DNA from: an uncultured Sulfurovum sp.
Lineage (GTDB): Bacteria > Campylobacterota > Campylobacteria > Campylobacterales > Sulfurovaceae
Reading direction: 5' to 3'
Length of the DNA: 7,049 bases
Assembly: GCA_947313765.1 (NCBI GenBank)
Contig: CAMZNQ010000154.1
Coordinates: forward strand, 1 to 7,049
Shown: in pieces, positions 1 to 6,729 of the stretch
Layout: each line of letters starts with the position of its first letter
How positions within the stretch are numbered: position 1 is the stretch's first letter
Made by a program: the position numbers and the translations under genes
The notes under the pieces: generated by a model
The model's database searches: none
What the model was told of the DNA's origin: nothing
What the model saw: only the letters and a program-made list of their open reading frames with translations

Positions 1-1228
1 AACAGCAAACCCTCGTAAAGTATTTGAAACCATAGATATGGCAAGAAGACTTCTTGGAGAAGAGGTACATCTAAGACTACATACTCATGAGACAGCAGGT
101 GTATCTGTAGCTTCATATCTAGCTGCACTTGAGGCAGGAGCAAATGGTATTGATATGGCTGCAAGTCCTGTAAGTGGAGGAACAAGTCAACCAGATATTT
201 TAACTATGTTACATGCAACAAAAGGTACAGAGTATAATCTTGGTGATTTACAGTTAAATAAAGTTCTAAAGTATGAAGAGAGATTAAAAGAGTGTCTAGC
301 AGACTATCTTATCCCACCAGAAGCTACTCAGGTATCTCCTCTAATCCCATTCTCTCCAATGCCAGGTGGTGCATTGACAGCAAATACTCAAATGATGAGA
401 GATGATGACTCATTAGATAAATTTGATGAGGTTATTTCAGAGATGAAAGAGGTTGTAGAGCGTGGAGGTTATGGTACTTCTGTAACACCTGTTAGTCAAT
501 TCTATTGGCAACAAGCTTATGCAAATGTTATGTTTGGTAAATGGAAACAGATTGCACCTGGTTATGGTCGTATGGTTCTTGGTTATTTTGGTAAAACACC
601 AGTTGAACCTGATGCAGAGATTGTTAAGTTAGCATCAGAGAAGTTAAAACTAGAACCAACAACAGAAAATCCTTTAGACTTAGCCGATAGAGAGGTTACT
701 AAATCTATGGCTTATTGGAAAAAAGTTTTAGAAGATGAAGAGTTGGAGACAACAGAAGAGAATATCTTTATTGCTGCATCATGTGACCAAAAAGGTATTG
801 CGTTTTTAAAGGGAGAGAGTCCTTTAATGGTAAGAAAAGGTAAAGAGAATAATCAATCAAGTGGAGGAGAAGAGATGAGTGGAAGTTATACAGTAGTAGT
901 AGATGGTAAGAGTTATAGTGTTCAAGTAGCAGAGGGTGATGCAGAGATTACAGTTGCACCAACATCAGCACCTGCTAAGGCAGAAAAAGCACCAGTAGCA
1001 TCAGGTGGAAAAGGTTCAATAGAGATTAACTCTCAAACACCAGGTAATGTTTGGAAAATTGTGAAAGCAGTAGGAGATTCAGTAAATGAGGGTGAACAGA
1101 TTATGATTCTTGAAGCTATGAAGATGGAGATTGATATTGTTGCTGAAAAATCTGGTGTAATTAAATCTATTGATGTTAATACAAATGATGCTGTAGTAGA
1201 TGGACAGCTTCTTGCGACAATGGAGTAA
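1..1228 (+). CDS. oadA: Oxaloacetate decarboxylase alpha / pyruvate carboxylase subunit B, 5'-truncated
   Basis: The frame is open at the window edge (first full codon at base 2), so this is the last 408 residues of a protein usually about 600 long; the ATG at 38 is internal. Residues 1-65 end the carboxyltransferase TIM barrel: the LHTHETAG segment (His27 and His29, the family's metal ligands) and the SGGTSQPD strand. Residues about 110-280 are the conserved PYC/OADA domain (MPGG at 120-123, GGYGTSVTP, PGYGRM). An Ala/Pro/Lys-rich linker (about 318-336) leads to a biotinyl domain with EAMKME and biotin-Lys374, 35 residues from the C-terminus, the standard spacing. The family moves the carboxyl group of oxaloacetate to biotin, or the reverse when working as pyruvate carboxylase. 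The adjoining oadB favours the Na+-pump decarboxylase complex. Sequence alone does not settle direction or substrate; a 2-oxoglutarate carboxylase large subunit is a less likely alternative. Confidence 0.9.
   Translation, partial: TANPRKVFETIDMARRLLGEEVHLRLHTHETAGVSVASYLAALEAGANGIDMAASPVSGGTSQPDILTMLHATKGTEYNLGDLQLNKVLKYEERLKECLADYLIPPEATQVSPLIPFSPMPGGALTANTQMMRDDDSLDKFDEVISEMKEVVERGGYGTSVTPVSQFYWQQAYANVMFGKWKQIAPGYGRMVLGYFGKTPVEPDAEIVKLASEKLKLEPTTENPLDLADREVTKSMAYWKKVLEDEELETTEENIFIAASCDQKGIAFLKGESPLMVRKGKENNQSSGGEEMSGSYTVVVDGKSYSVQVAEGDAEITVAPTSAPAKAEKAPVASGGKGSIEINSQTPGNVWKIVKAVGDSVNEGEQIMILEAMKMEIDIVAEKSGVIKSIDVNTNDAVVDGQLLATME
863..877 (+). promoter_or_regulatory. Strong internal ribosome-binding site and in-frame ATG in oadA
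   Basis: A GGAGG core at 863-867 lies 7 bases before an in-frame ATG at 875-877. It is a better Shine-Dalgarno match than any site in front of the annotated genes here, which have four- or five-base purine matches. Starting at 875 would give a 117-residue product: linker plus biotinyl domain, without the carboxyltransferase. Because the motif also encodes Gly-Gly-Glu-Glu, it may be coincidental. Actual use is inference. Confidence 0.35.
1112..1129 (+). other. Biotin attachment motif (EAMKME) of oadA
   Basis: The codons spell Glu-Ala-Met-Lys-Met-Glu, the canonical biotinylation motif. The lysine codon is 1121-1123, and 34 residues follow it, as in other biotin carrier domains. Biotin protein ligase (encoded elsewhere) would attach biotin here. 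The surrounding domain is slightly divergent: the usual A-P-M-P-G turn before the motif reads S-Q-T-P-G. Confidence 0.93.
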
Positions 1229-1231
1229 TCC
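1222..1231 (+). promoter_or_regulatory. oadB ribosome-binding site inside the end of oadA
   Basis: GGAG at 1222-1225 is formed by the last codons of oadA and sits 6 bases before the oadB ATG at 1232. With only 3 bases between the oadA stop and this ATG, ribosomes finishing oadA are positioned to start oadB, which suggests translational coupling. It also supports 1232 as the start. Confidence 0.6.
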
Positions 1232-2554
1232 ATGATAAGATTAAAACATATTTTAATCTCTATGTTTGTTCTGTTTGTTGCTTTTACAAATACAGTTCAA
1301 GCAGAGGAGCATAACTCAACAGAACCAACTCAAGCTCATAAAGATTATCATCCAAAGACACTTAGTGAGTTGGGTGTAAGTTTTTGGGAGACAACAGGTA
1401 TTAAAGCTATTGTAGATACCAATGATGGAGAGATGAGTGCAGACCCAGCAGGTGAGTCAAAAGAGCATGAATTGAGTCCTTTTGAATCTTCATTTGGTCG
1501 TATAATTATGATTTTGATAGTATTTGTTCTCTTCTATTTGGCTATTGCTAAAGGTTTTGAACCACTACTTTTGATTCCTATTGCTTTTGGTGGATTACTT
1601 GCAAATATTCCATTAGCTCATATGGCAGGTCCAGAGGGTATGCTTGGAGTTATCTATAATATGGGTATTGCTAATGAGTTTTTCCCTCTACTTATCTTTA
1701 TGGGTGTTGGGGCAATGACCGATTTTGGTCCACTCTTGGCAAATCCTAAGACAGCACTACTTGGTGGAGCTGCACAATTTGGTATCTTTGGTTCACTTGT
1801 AGGTGCTGTTGCTCTTGGTTTCCATATTCAAGATGCTTCTGCAATATCTATTATCGGTGGTGCAGATGGTCCAACATCAATCTTTATTGCAAATAGACTA
1901 GCTCCTGATATGCTTGGAGCTATTGCTGTTGCTGCCTACTCCTACATGGCACTTGTTCCTGTTATTCAACCTCCAATAATGAGAGCATTGACAACAAAAG
2001 AGGAGAGACAAATCAAAATGGGTGTTCAGAGAAGAGTACATAGATTAGAGAAGTTAATCTTCCCTATTGTTGTACTTATGTTATCTATTATGATTTTGCC
2101 AGAGTCAACACCTCTTATTGGAGCATTTGCTTTTGGTAACTTTGCTAAAGAGAGTGGTGTAGTAGATAGATTGAGTGATACAATGCAAAATTCACTTATC
2201 AATACTGTTACCATATTCTTAGGTCTTGGAGTTGGTTCAAAGTTAGCTGCCGATAAATTCTTGGTACTAGAGAGTTTAGGAATTATGATTATTGGTCTTT
2301 TAGCATTCTCTGCAGGTACTGCAATGGGTGTTCTTATGGCAAAACTCATGAATAAATTCTCAAAAGAGCCAATTAATCCACTTATTGGAGCAGCAGGGGT
2401 ATCTGCTGTACCTATGTCAGCAAGGGTTGTATCTAAAGTTGGGTCAGAAGAGAAACCAGGTAATGTTCTACTTATGCACGCAATGGGTCCAAACGTTGCA
2501 GGTGTTATTGGTTCAGCTGTTGCTGCTGGTGTACTACTCTCTATCTTTAAATAG
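1232..2554 (+). CDS. oadB: Oxaloacetate decarboxylase beta subunit, Na+-translocating membrane pump
   Basis: This 440-residue polytopic protein decarboxylates carboxybiotin and couples this to Na+ export across the inner membrane. The core is unmistakable: [24 protein letters not shown], split by TM1 near 90-106, then [44 protein letters not shown] and [17 protein letters not shown]. Residues reported as functional in the Klebsiella enzyme (D203, Y229, N373, G377, S382, R389, numbering from memory) map at a constant offset of +9 to D212, Y238, N382, G386, S391 and R398, so the pump is intact. The N-terminus differs from Klebsiella: a signal-peptide-like stretch (candidate cleavage VQA-EE after residue 24) and a hydrophilic segment to about residue 88 precede TM1. 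A loop after GGLLANIP appears shorter, keeping total length normal. It is probably in one operon with oadA; methylmalonyl- or glutaconyl-CoA decarboxylase beta subunits are homologous alternatives. Confidence 0.93.
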   Translation: MIRLKHILISMFVLFVAFTNTVQAEEHNSTEPTQAHKDYHPKTLSELGVSFWETTGIKAIVDTNDGEMSADPAGESKEHELSPFESSFGRIIMILIVFVLFYLAIAKGFEPLLLIPIAFGGLLANIPLAHMAGPEGMLGVIYNMGIANEFFPLLIFMGVGAMTDFGPLLANPKTALLGGAAQFGIFGSLVGAVALGFHIQDASAISIIGGADGPTSIFIANRLAPDMLGAIAVAAYSYMALVPVIQPPIMRALTTKEERQIKMGVQRRVHRLEKLIFPIVVLMLSIMILPESTPLIGAFAFGNFAKESGVVDRLSDTMQNSLINTVTIFLGLGVGSKLAADKFLVLESLGIMIIGLLAFSAGTAMGVLMAKLMNKFSKEPINPLIGAAGVSAVPMSARVVSKVGSEEKPGNVLLMHAMGPNVAGVIGSAVAAGVLLSIFK

Positions 2555-2563
2555 AGAGTGTAC
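2531..2563 (+). terminator. Hairpin spanning the oadB stop codon
   Basis: ACTCTCTAT (2536-2544) pairs perfectly with ATAGAGAGT (2551-2559) around the 6-base loop CTTTAA. GTAC at 2531-2534 then pairs with GTAC at 2560-2563 across one bulged T (2535), giving 13 base pairs. The oadB TAG (2552-2554) lies in the right arm. A T run (2574-2578) follows only after about 10 bases, so this may be a weak terminator or a 3'-end stabilising structure. Confidence 0.45.
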
Positions 2564-2633
2564 TAAAAGTAACTTTTTAAGATATTACGTTAATTTTTAT
2601 TTATAAGTAAGTCGATTAATAACTATTGAATAG

Positions 2634-2639
2634 TATAAT
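2634..2639 (+). promoter_or_regulatory. Candidate -10 box for pckA
   Basis: A perfect TATAAT lies 80 bases downstream of oadB and about 150 bases before pckA, with T/A-rich DNA upstream. There is no clear -35, which is normal for the housekeeping promoters described in Campylobacterota. A transcript from here would carry the long hairpin at 2674-2720 in its leader. In such AT-rich DNA a TATAAT can arise by chance. Confidence 0.35.
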
Positions 2640-2673
2640 TTTACAAAAAATAAATTATATTATCTCTAGTTAA

Positions 2674-2720
2674 TATGGTAAATAAAATGAGACATAGGTC
2701 GTCTCCTTTTATTTGCTATA
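2674..2720 (+). terminator. Long hairpin between oadB and pckA, terminator or leader element
   Basis: Bases 2674-2693 pair with 2701-2720 around the 7-base loop ATAGGTC. The stem is 20 positions long with two G-U wobbles (2677/2717 and 2679/2715) and one mismatch (T2687/C2707). GAGAC/GTCTC forms the top, and an AAATAAAA left arm pairs with a TTTTATTT right arm. An A tract before and a T tract after a short GC core is the form of a bidirectional intrinsic terminator. It most likely ends oadAB transcription, but it would also lie in the leader of any pckA transcript started at the TATAAT upstream. Confidence 0.6.
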
Positions 2721-2778
2721 GATGTTTATGTAGGTTTAATCATTTGAAAATAGCAAAATAAAATATATATAAACAAAA

Positions 2779-2782
2779 AAGG
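2779..2782 (+). promoter_or_regulatory. pckA ribosome-binding site
   Basis: AAGG, preceded by a run of A, ends 8 bases before the ATG at 2791. It is a typical weak purine Shine-Dalgarno for this window and supports the start used. Confidence 0.55.
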
Positions 2783-2790
2783 TACACAAG

Positions 2791-4371
2791 ATGAGCACCC
2801 GTACACCAAATGGTCTGGATAAACTAGGATTAGAGAATATTGGAAATGTTTACTACAACCTAAGTTATAATGAACTTCAAGCACATGAGGTTAATAAAAA
2901 TGAGTGTAAAATCTCATCTACTGGAACAGCAATGTGTGATACAGGTATTTTTACAGGAAGAAGTCCTAAAGATAAATATTTTGTAGACCAAGCACCATCA
3001 AATGAACATATCTCTTGGGGTAAGATTAATAAAAAAATTGATAAAGAGAAGTTTGAAACTCTTTACGATTTAACAAAAAAACAACTCTCTAACTCAGATA
3101 TTTATGTAATGGATGTATATGCTGGGGCAAGTAGTGAGAGTAGACGTTCTGTTAGGTTTATTTCACAAGTTGCATGGCAGGCTCACTTTGTAAAAAATAT
3201 GTTTATTCGTCCTACAGATGAAGAGTTGGATACGTTTGAACCAGATTTTGTTGTATATAATGCTTGTAAAACGGTAAATGAAGATTATGAAGCTATGGGC
3301 TTAAATTCAGATGTTTATGTATGTTTTAATGTAGAGGAGAATATCTCTATTATTGGTGGTACTTGGTATGGGGGAGAGATGAAAAAAGGTATCTTCTCTA
3401 TGATGAACTACTGGTTACCACTAGAGGGTAAACTCTCTATGCACTGCTCTGCAAATGTTGGAGAAGAGGGAGATGTTGCTCTATTCTTTGGACTATCTGG
3501 AACAGGTAAAACTACACTCTCTACAGACCCTCATAGAGCGTTAATTGGAGATGATGAACATGGTTGGGATAGCAATGGTATCTTTAACTTTGAGGGTGGA
3601 TGTTATGCAAAGGTAATCAATCTTGACGAAAAATCAGAGCCTGAAATTTTTGGAGCTATTAGAAAAGATGCTCTTTTAGAGAATGTTGTTCATGATGAAG
3701 TTGGAAATGTAGATTATGATGATGTTTCAAAAACACAAAATACCAGAGTATCTTACCCTATTGAACATACTGATAATCATAAAGAGGATTTACAAGCAGG
3801 ACATCCAAAAAATATTGTATTTTTATCTTATGATGCATTTTGTGTTCTACCTCCTGTATCTAAGCTAAATAAAGAACAAGCAATGTACTATTTCCTTAGT
3901 GGATATACAGCTAAAGTAGCAGGAACAGAGCGTGGTATTACAGAGCCAGTTACTGCATTTTCAGCTTGTTTTGGAGAGGCATTTTTACCTCTACACCCAA
4001 CAGCTTATGCTAAGTTACTTGGAGAGAAGATTGATAAGCATAATGTAAATGTATATTTGGTCAATACAGGTCTTAATGGTGCAGGAAAAAGAATGAGCAT
4101 CAAAGATACTAGAGCATGTATCAATGGAATTTTAAATGGCTCTATTCTTGATGCAGAGTTTGATACTCTTCCAATTTTTGACCTACACTTTCCAAAAAAG
4201 TTAGAGGGTATTACAGATAACTCAATCTTAAATCCTGAAGCTACTTGGAAAGATAAAGATAAGATGATAGATACTTTAACGCATCTTGCCCAAGAGTTTA
4301 TTAAAAACTTTGAACGATACAATGATAATGGTTCAGAGTTTGACTACTCTTCTGCTGGTCCAAAACTATAA
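2791..4371 (+). CDS. pckA: Phosphoenolpyruvate carboxykinase (ATP)
   Basis: This cytoplasmic enzyme (EC 4.1.1.49) catalyses oxaloacetate + ATP = PEP + CO2 + ADP, the entry to gluconeogenesis, or the reverse in some CO2-fixing metabolism. At 526 residues it is full length (E. coli 540). Visible motifs are GRSPKDKY with substrate Arg57, WYGGEMKKG with Lys198/Lys199, MHCSANVG with metal ligand His218, the P-loop GLSGTGKTT at 234-242 (Lys240), kinase-2 motif IGDDEHGW with Asp254/Asp255, and RVSYP with Arg319. These match E. coli residues R65, K212/K213, H232, K254, D268/D269 and R333, so all key catalytic positions are present. The P-loop and overall fold distinguish it from the GTP-dependent family. 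It follows oadAB after 236 bases containing hairpins and a promoter-like box, so it is probably transcribed separately although metabolically linked at oxaloacetate. A terminator follows it. Confidence 0.97.
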   Translation: MSTRTPNGLDKLGLENIGNVYYNLSYNELQAHEVNKNECKISSTGTAMCDTGIFTGRSPKDKYFVDQAPSNEHISWGKINKKIDKEKFETLYDLTKKQLSNSDIYVMDVYAGASSESRRSVRFISQVAWQAHFVKNMFIRPTDEELDTFEPDFVVYNACKTVNEDYEAMGLNSDVYVCFNVEENISIIGGTWYGGEMKKGIFSMMNYWLPLEGKLSMHCSANVGEEGDVALFFGLSGTGKTTLSTDPHRALIGDDEHGWDSNGIFNFEGGCYAKVINLDEKSEPEIFGAIRKDALLENVVHDEVGNVDYDDVSKTQNTRVSYPIEHTDNHKEDLQAGHPKNIVFLSYDAFCVLPPVSKLNKEQAMYYFLSGYTAKVAGTERGITEPVTAFSACFGEAFLPLHPTAYAKLLGEKIDKHNVNVYLVNTGLNGAGKRMSIKDTRACINGILNGSILDAEFDTLPIFDLHFPKKLEGITDNSILNPEATWKDKDKMIDTLTHLAQEFIKNFERYNDNGSEFDYSSAGPKL

Positions 4372-4383
4372 CTTCACTAAACT

Positions 4384-4423
4384 CCTAGATGTTCTATCTA
4401 CATCTAGGTACTTACTTATTTTT
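4384..4423 (+). terminator. Rho-independent terminator of pckA
   Basis: CCTAGATGT (4384-4392) and ACATCTAGG (4400-4408) form a perfect 9-bp stem around the 7-base loop TCTATCT. A T-rich tail follows at once (4409-4423, ending TTATTTTT). It starts 13 bases after the pckA stop, so pckA is probably the last gene of its transcript and the next gene needs its own promoter or read-through. Confidence 0.8.
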
Positions 4424-4453
4424 AACAAAACAACAACTTCATATCACATATAT

Positions 4454-4457
4454 AGGA
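4454..4457 (+). promoter_or_regulatory. Ribosome-binding site of the PDC-sensor gene
   Basis: AGGA ends 10 bases before the ATG at 4468. An in-frame TAG at 4453-4455 overlaps it, so no start further upstream is possible. This matters because it fixes an N-terminus without a membrane helix. Confidence 0.5.
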
Positions 4458-4467
4458 ACAGAACATT

Positions 4468-5382
4468 ATGGTCATTAAAGAGATTAAAGAGTACGCATCA
4501 ATACGAACAAAGGCACGAGCATATCTATGCTATATAATGAGCAGAAACATATCTGCAAAAAGAGAGGGCATCTCACAAGAGGAGTTTATTGAGCATCAGT
4601 TAGAGCTATTAAGAGATAATATTCCTAAATTAGATTTGGTATATGCACTAAATAATCAAGGTCAACAGATTGGGCATATGTTCTCTCAAAAAGGAAGAAT
4701 TGGAAAAGAGCATGAGGTTGGAACAGATAGAAGTGATAGAGCATACTATTATAAGACAATAAAAGAGCATCGTTGTGTTCTAACTGACCCCTATCCATCT
4801 TTAGGAACAAATACAATGGTTGTTACAGCATCATTTCCAATATATGATGAAGAGGATAATCTACTATTTATCTTTTGTGTTGATATTCAATTAAAAGATA
4901 TATTAAATATGATATCTCCAAGCTCTATTGACTCTAGTTTTGGAACATACTCTAAGTTTGTATATGCAGGTTTCTCTGTGGCATTAGTTTTAGTATCTCT
5001 ACTACTTTTCATTAAAGGAGTAGGTGGTTTTCTCTCCTTAGGGATACATCTAAATAGCATAGATATTAATGAGATGTTTAAAGCTACTATTCTTTTGACC
5101 CTATCTTTGGCAATATTTGATTTAGTTAAAGCCATTTTTGAGGAGGAGGTTTTAGGAAAAGAGAAAAAAGATGGAGCAGGAGATGGACACCAAACCATGA
5201 TACGATTTTTAGGTTCTATTATCATTGCACTATCAATAGAGTCTTTGATGCTAGTATTTAAGTTTGCATTAACAGACCCAAGTAAACTAATATATGCAGT
5301 ATATCTTATTGGTGGGGTTACAGCACTTATGATTGGATTATCTGTATATATTAAAGCAAATAAATCAGATAGTTCAAGATAA
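4468..5382 (+). CDS. PDC/Cache sensor-like protein with four C-terminal membrane helices
   Basis: I recognise the style of the N-terminal domain but not a named gene. Residues about 40-145 look like a single PDC (PhoQ-DcuS-CitA, Cache-type) ligand-binding fold: a strand LDLVYALNNQGQQIG, the DRSDRAYYY segment (87-95) typical of the ligand pocket, TDPYPS at 106-111, then strands VVTASFPIYDEEDNLLFIFCVDI. Four hydrophobic segments follow at about 163-183, 204-224, 246-266 and 274-295, and then a short KANKSDSSR tail. There is no kinase, GGDEF, HAMP or chemotaxis output domain. No hydrophobic helix precedes the sensor domain, and upstream extension is blocked by a stop. Positive charge in the 230-246 loop and in the tail fits an N-in, C-in topology, placing the sensor domain in the cytoplasm (inference). 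The gene stands between the pckA terminator and a hairpin, so it may be a single transcription unit. Ligand and role are unknown. Confidence 0.75.
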   Translation: MVIKEIKEYASIRTKARAYLCYIMSRNISAKREGISQEEFIEHQLELLRDNIPKLDLVYALNNQGQQIGHMFSQKGRIGKEHEVGTDRSDRAYYYKTIKEHRCVLTDPYPSLGTNTMVVTASFPIYDEEDNLLFIFCVDIQLKDILNMISPSSIDSSFGTYSKFVYAGFSVALVLVSLLLFIKGVGGFLSLGIHLNSIDINEMFKATILLTLSLAIFDLVKAIFEEEVLGKEKKDGAGDGHQTMIRFLGSIIIALSIESLMLVFKFALTDPSKLIYAVYLIGGVTALMIGLSVYIKANKSDSSR

Positions 5383-5392
5383 TTCTCTTAAT

Positions 5393-5423
5393 TAACCAAC
5401 ACCTTTTAAGGGTTGATTGGTTA
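5393..5423 (+). terminator. Imperfect hairpin after the PDC-sensor gene
   Basis: Bases 5393-5403 (TAACCAACACC read with its leading T) pair with 5411-5423 around the loop TTTTAAG, giving 11 base pairs with single bulges at 5414 and 5416. The tail (TATATTCTCTTACT) is only moderately T-rich. It begins 11 bases after the stop codon, so a weak terminator is the likeliest reading. Confidence 0.4.
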
Positions 5424-5449
5424 TATTCTCTTACTAAAATTACATCTAC

Positions 5450-5453
5450 AAGG
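5450..5453 (+). promoter_or_regulatory. Ribosome-binding site deciding the M48 protease start
   Basis: AAGG ends 7 bases before ATG 5461. An in-frame TTG at 5413 would add 16 residues, but it lies inside the hairpin at 5393-5423 and has no comparable purine motif at a suitable distance. The start is therefore placed at 5461. Confidence 0.6.
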
Positions 5454-5460
5454 TCAAAAT

Positions 5461-6729
5461 ATGTTAGAAATTATAATGGTACTATTTACCGTTTATACCC
5501 TGTTAAAAATCTATATATCTGTTATGCAGATAGGTTATGTTAGTGAAGAGAAATCTAAAGAGGCTATCTTGATGAGTCAAGAGGAGTATCGTAGTGCAGG
5601 TGAGTATACTATCAAAAAACAGAGATTAGAGATTGTCAATATATTTATTGATTATATAGTTTTTGTTTGGTGGGTTACTACTGGATTTAGTTGGTTAAAC
5701 TCTATTATCTCAATAGATAGTGAATTAATTAGCTCTATAGTATTTTTATTTGGCTTTTTTGCTATTGGATATATTATTGGTTTACCTTTTGAGCTTTATC
5801 ATACATTTAAGCTAGATAAAGAGTATGGATTTACACAGACAACATCTAAGCTATATATTGTAGACCAACTCAAATCTATGGCTCTATTTATTATCTTTGG
5901 TGGAGCTATTTTCTATCTTCTCTCATGGATTGTAGTAAATATTGAAAATTGGTGGTTATGGGGATTTGCTCTTCTTTTCTCCATAGCACTATTGGTAAAT
6001 ATTATCTATCCAACTATTATTGCTCCTATCTTTAACAATTTTACTCCACTAGAAGATGGAGAGTTAAAAACATCTATTGAGAAGATGATGCAGAGTGTTG
6101 GGTTGAAGAGTGAAGGAGTTTTTGTATTAGATGCTTCAAAGCGTGATAGTAGATTAAATGCCTATTTTGGTGGTCTTGGTAGAACAAAACGAGTAGTTCT
6201 TTTTGATACTCTTATTGAAAAATTGACAAATAGAGAACTTTTAGCTGTTTTAGGTCATGAATTGGGACACTTTAGCCATGGAGACATTTGGAAAAATATA
6301 GGAATGATGGGGCTACTTCTATTTTCATCTTTTTATCTTCTTGGAAATCTTCCTGAGACACTATTTTTTGATATGAGAGTAGAACCCAATGCAGGAGTAG
6401 AGGTAGCAATGATGATTTTACTATTACCCCTAATCTCTTTTATATTTACTCCAATTATGTCTGCTGTAAGTCGTCATAATGAGTATGAGGCAGATAGATT
6501 TGGTTCAAAAATGGGTGGTAAAGATAATTTGGTATCTGCATTAATTAAGTTGATAAAAGAGAATAAATCTTTTCCAAAATCACACCCTTTAGTAATCTTT
6601 TTCTACTATACCCATCCACCAGTTTTAGAGCGTTTAAAAGAGCTAGGATATGATGAAAAAGCTGTTAATGATATGATTAAGCCATTAGAGAGAGATGGTA
6701 TCTTTGCCTATTTAAATAATGAGAATTAA
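5461..6729 (+). CDS. M48 family membrane zinc metalloprotease, Ste24-like
   Basis: This 422-residue protein matches the Ste24/CaaX-protease branch of M48 in length and plan. The N-terminal half (M48_N-like) has hydrophobic segments near 1-22, 58-78, 89-110, 137-158 and 164-190, plus the typical GLPFELYHTF and KEYGFTQTT phrases. The catalytic part has NAYFGGLGRTKRVVLFDTL (233-251), the zinc motif HELGH at 266-270 (His266, Glu267, His270), further membrane segments near 280-295 and 314-336, third zinc ligand Glu341 in EYEAD, and the C-terminal THPPVLERL (384-392). All catalytic residues are present. Bacteria lack the prenylated a-factor substrate of yeast Ste24, so turnover of damaged or jammed inner-membrane proteins is a more plausible role, by analogy with HtpX and Ste24 (inference). 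It lacks HtpX's compact size of about 290 residues. It overlaps prmC by 11 bases, suggesting co-transcription. Confidence 0.92.
   Translation: MLEIIMVLFTVYTLLKIYISVMQIGYVSEEKSKEAILMSQEEYRSAGEYTIKKQRLEIVNIFIDYIVFVWWVTTGFSWLNSIISIDSELISSIVFLFGFFAIGYIIGLPFELYHTFKLDKEYGFTQTTSKLYIVDQLKSMALFIIFGGAIFYLLSWIVVNIENWWLWGFALLFSIALLVNIIYPTIIAPIFNNFTPLEDGELKTSIEKMMQSVGLKSEGVFVLDASKRDSRLNAYFGGLGRTKRVVLFDTLIEKLTNRELLAVLGHELGHFSHGDIWKNIGMMGLLLFSSFYLLGNLPETLFFDMRVEPNAGVEVAMMILLLPLISFIFTPIMSAVSRHNEYEADRFGSKMGGKDNLVSALIKLIKENKSFPKSHPLVIFFYYTHPPVLERLKELGYDEKAVNDMIKPLERDGIFAYLNNEN

Noticed and set aside
1033..1233. Minus-strand open frame opposite the oadA biotin domain, and similar ones at 2026-2349, 4005-4322, 4625-4816 and 4887-5225
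   Set aside because: All are antisense to conserved coding sequence, have no recognisable domains or ribosome sites, and follow from the codon pattern of the real genes.
2565..2578. AAAAGT next to ACTTTT as a second hairpin after oadB
   Set aside because: The arms are separated by one base, so it is a palindrome that cannot fold as a hairpin. Only the T run is of possible use.
2385..2606. Short open frame overlapping the 3' end of oadB in another frame
   Set aside because: It lies mostly inside the strongly conserved oadB coding sequence and its translation resembles no known protein. It is a shadow.
2744..2773. TTGAAA (2744-2749), 18-base spacer, TATAAA (2768-2773) as a pckA promoter
   Set aside because: The expected transcript start would fall near 2780, on top of the AAGG ribosome site, leaving a leader of about 10 bases. 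The region is so A/T-rich that such boxes are expected by chance.
4449..4454. TATATA as a -10 box for the PDC-sensor gene
   Set aside because: It is 13 bases from the start codon, so a transcript from it would lack the AGGA site; there is no supporting -35.
4286..4537. Small open frame bridging pckA end, terminator and the next gene
   Set aside because: It crosses the pckA terminator and overlaps two well-supported genes in another frame, with no ribosome site.
5413..5440. TTGATT (5413-5418), 16-base spacer, TAAAAT (5435-5440) as a promoter for the protease gene
   Set aside because: Both boxes are poor matches and the first lies in the hairpin arm. It is possible but not separable from AT-rich background.
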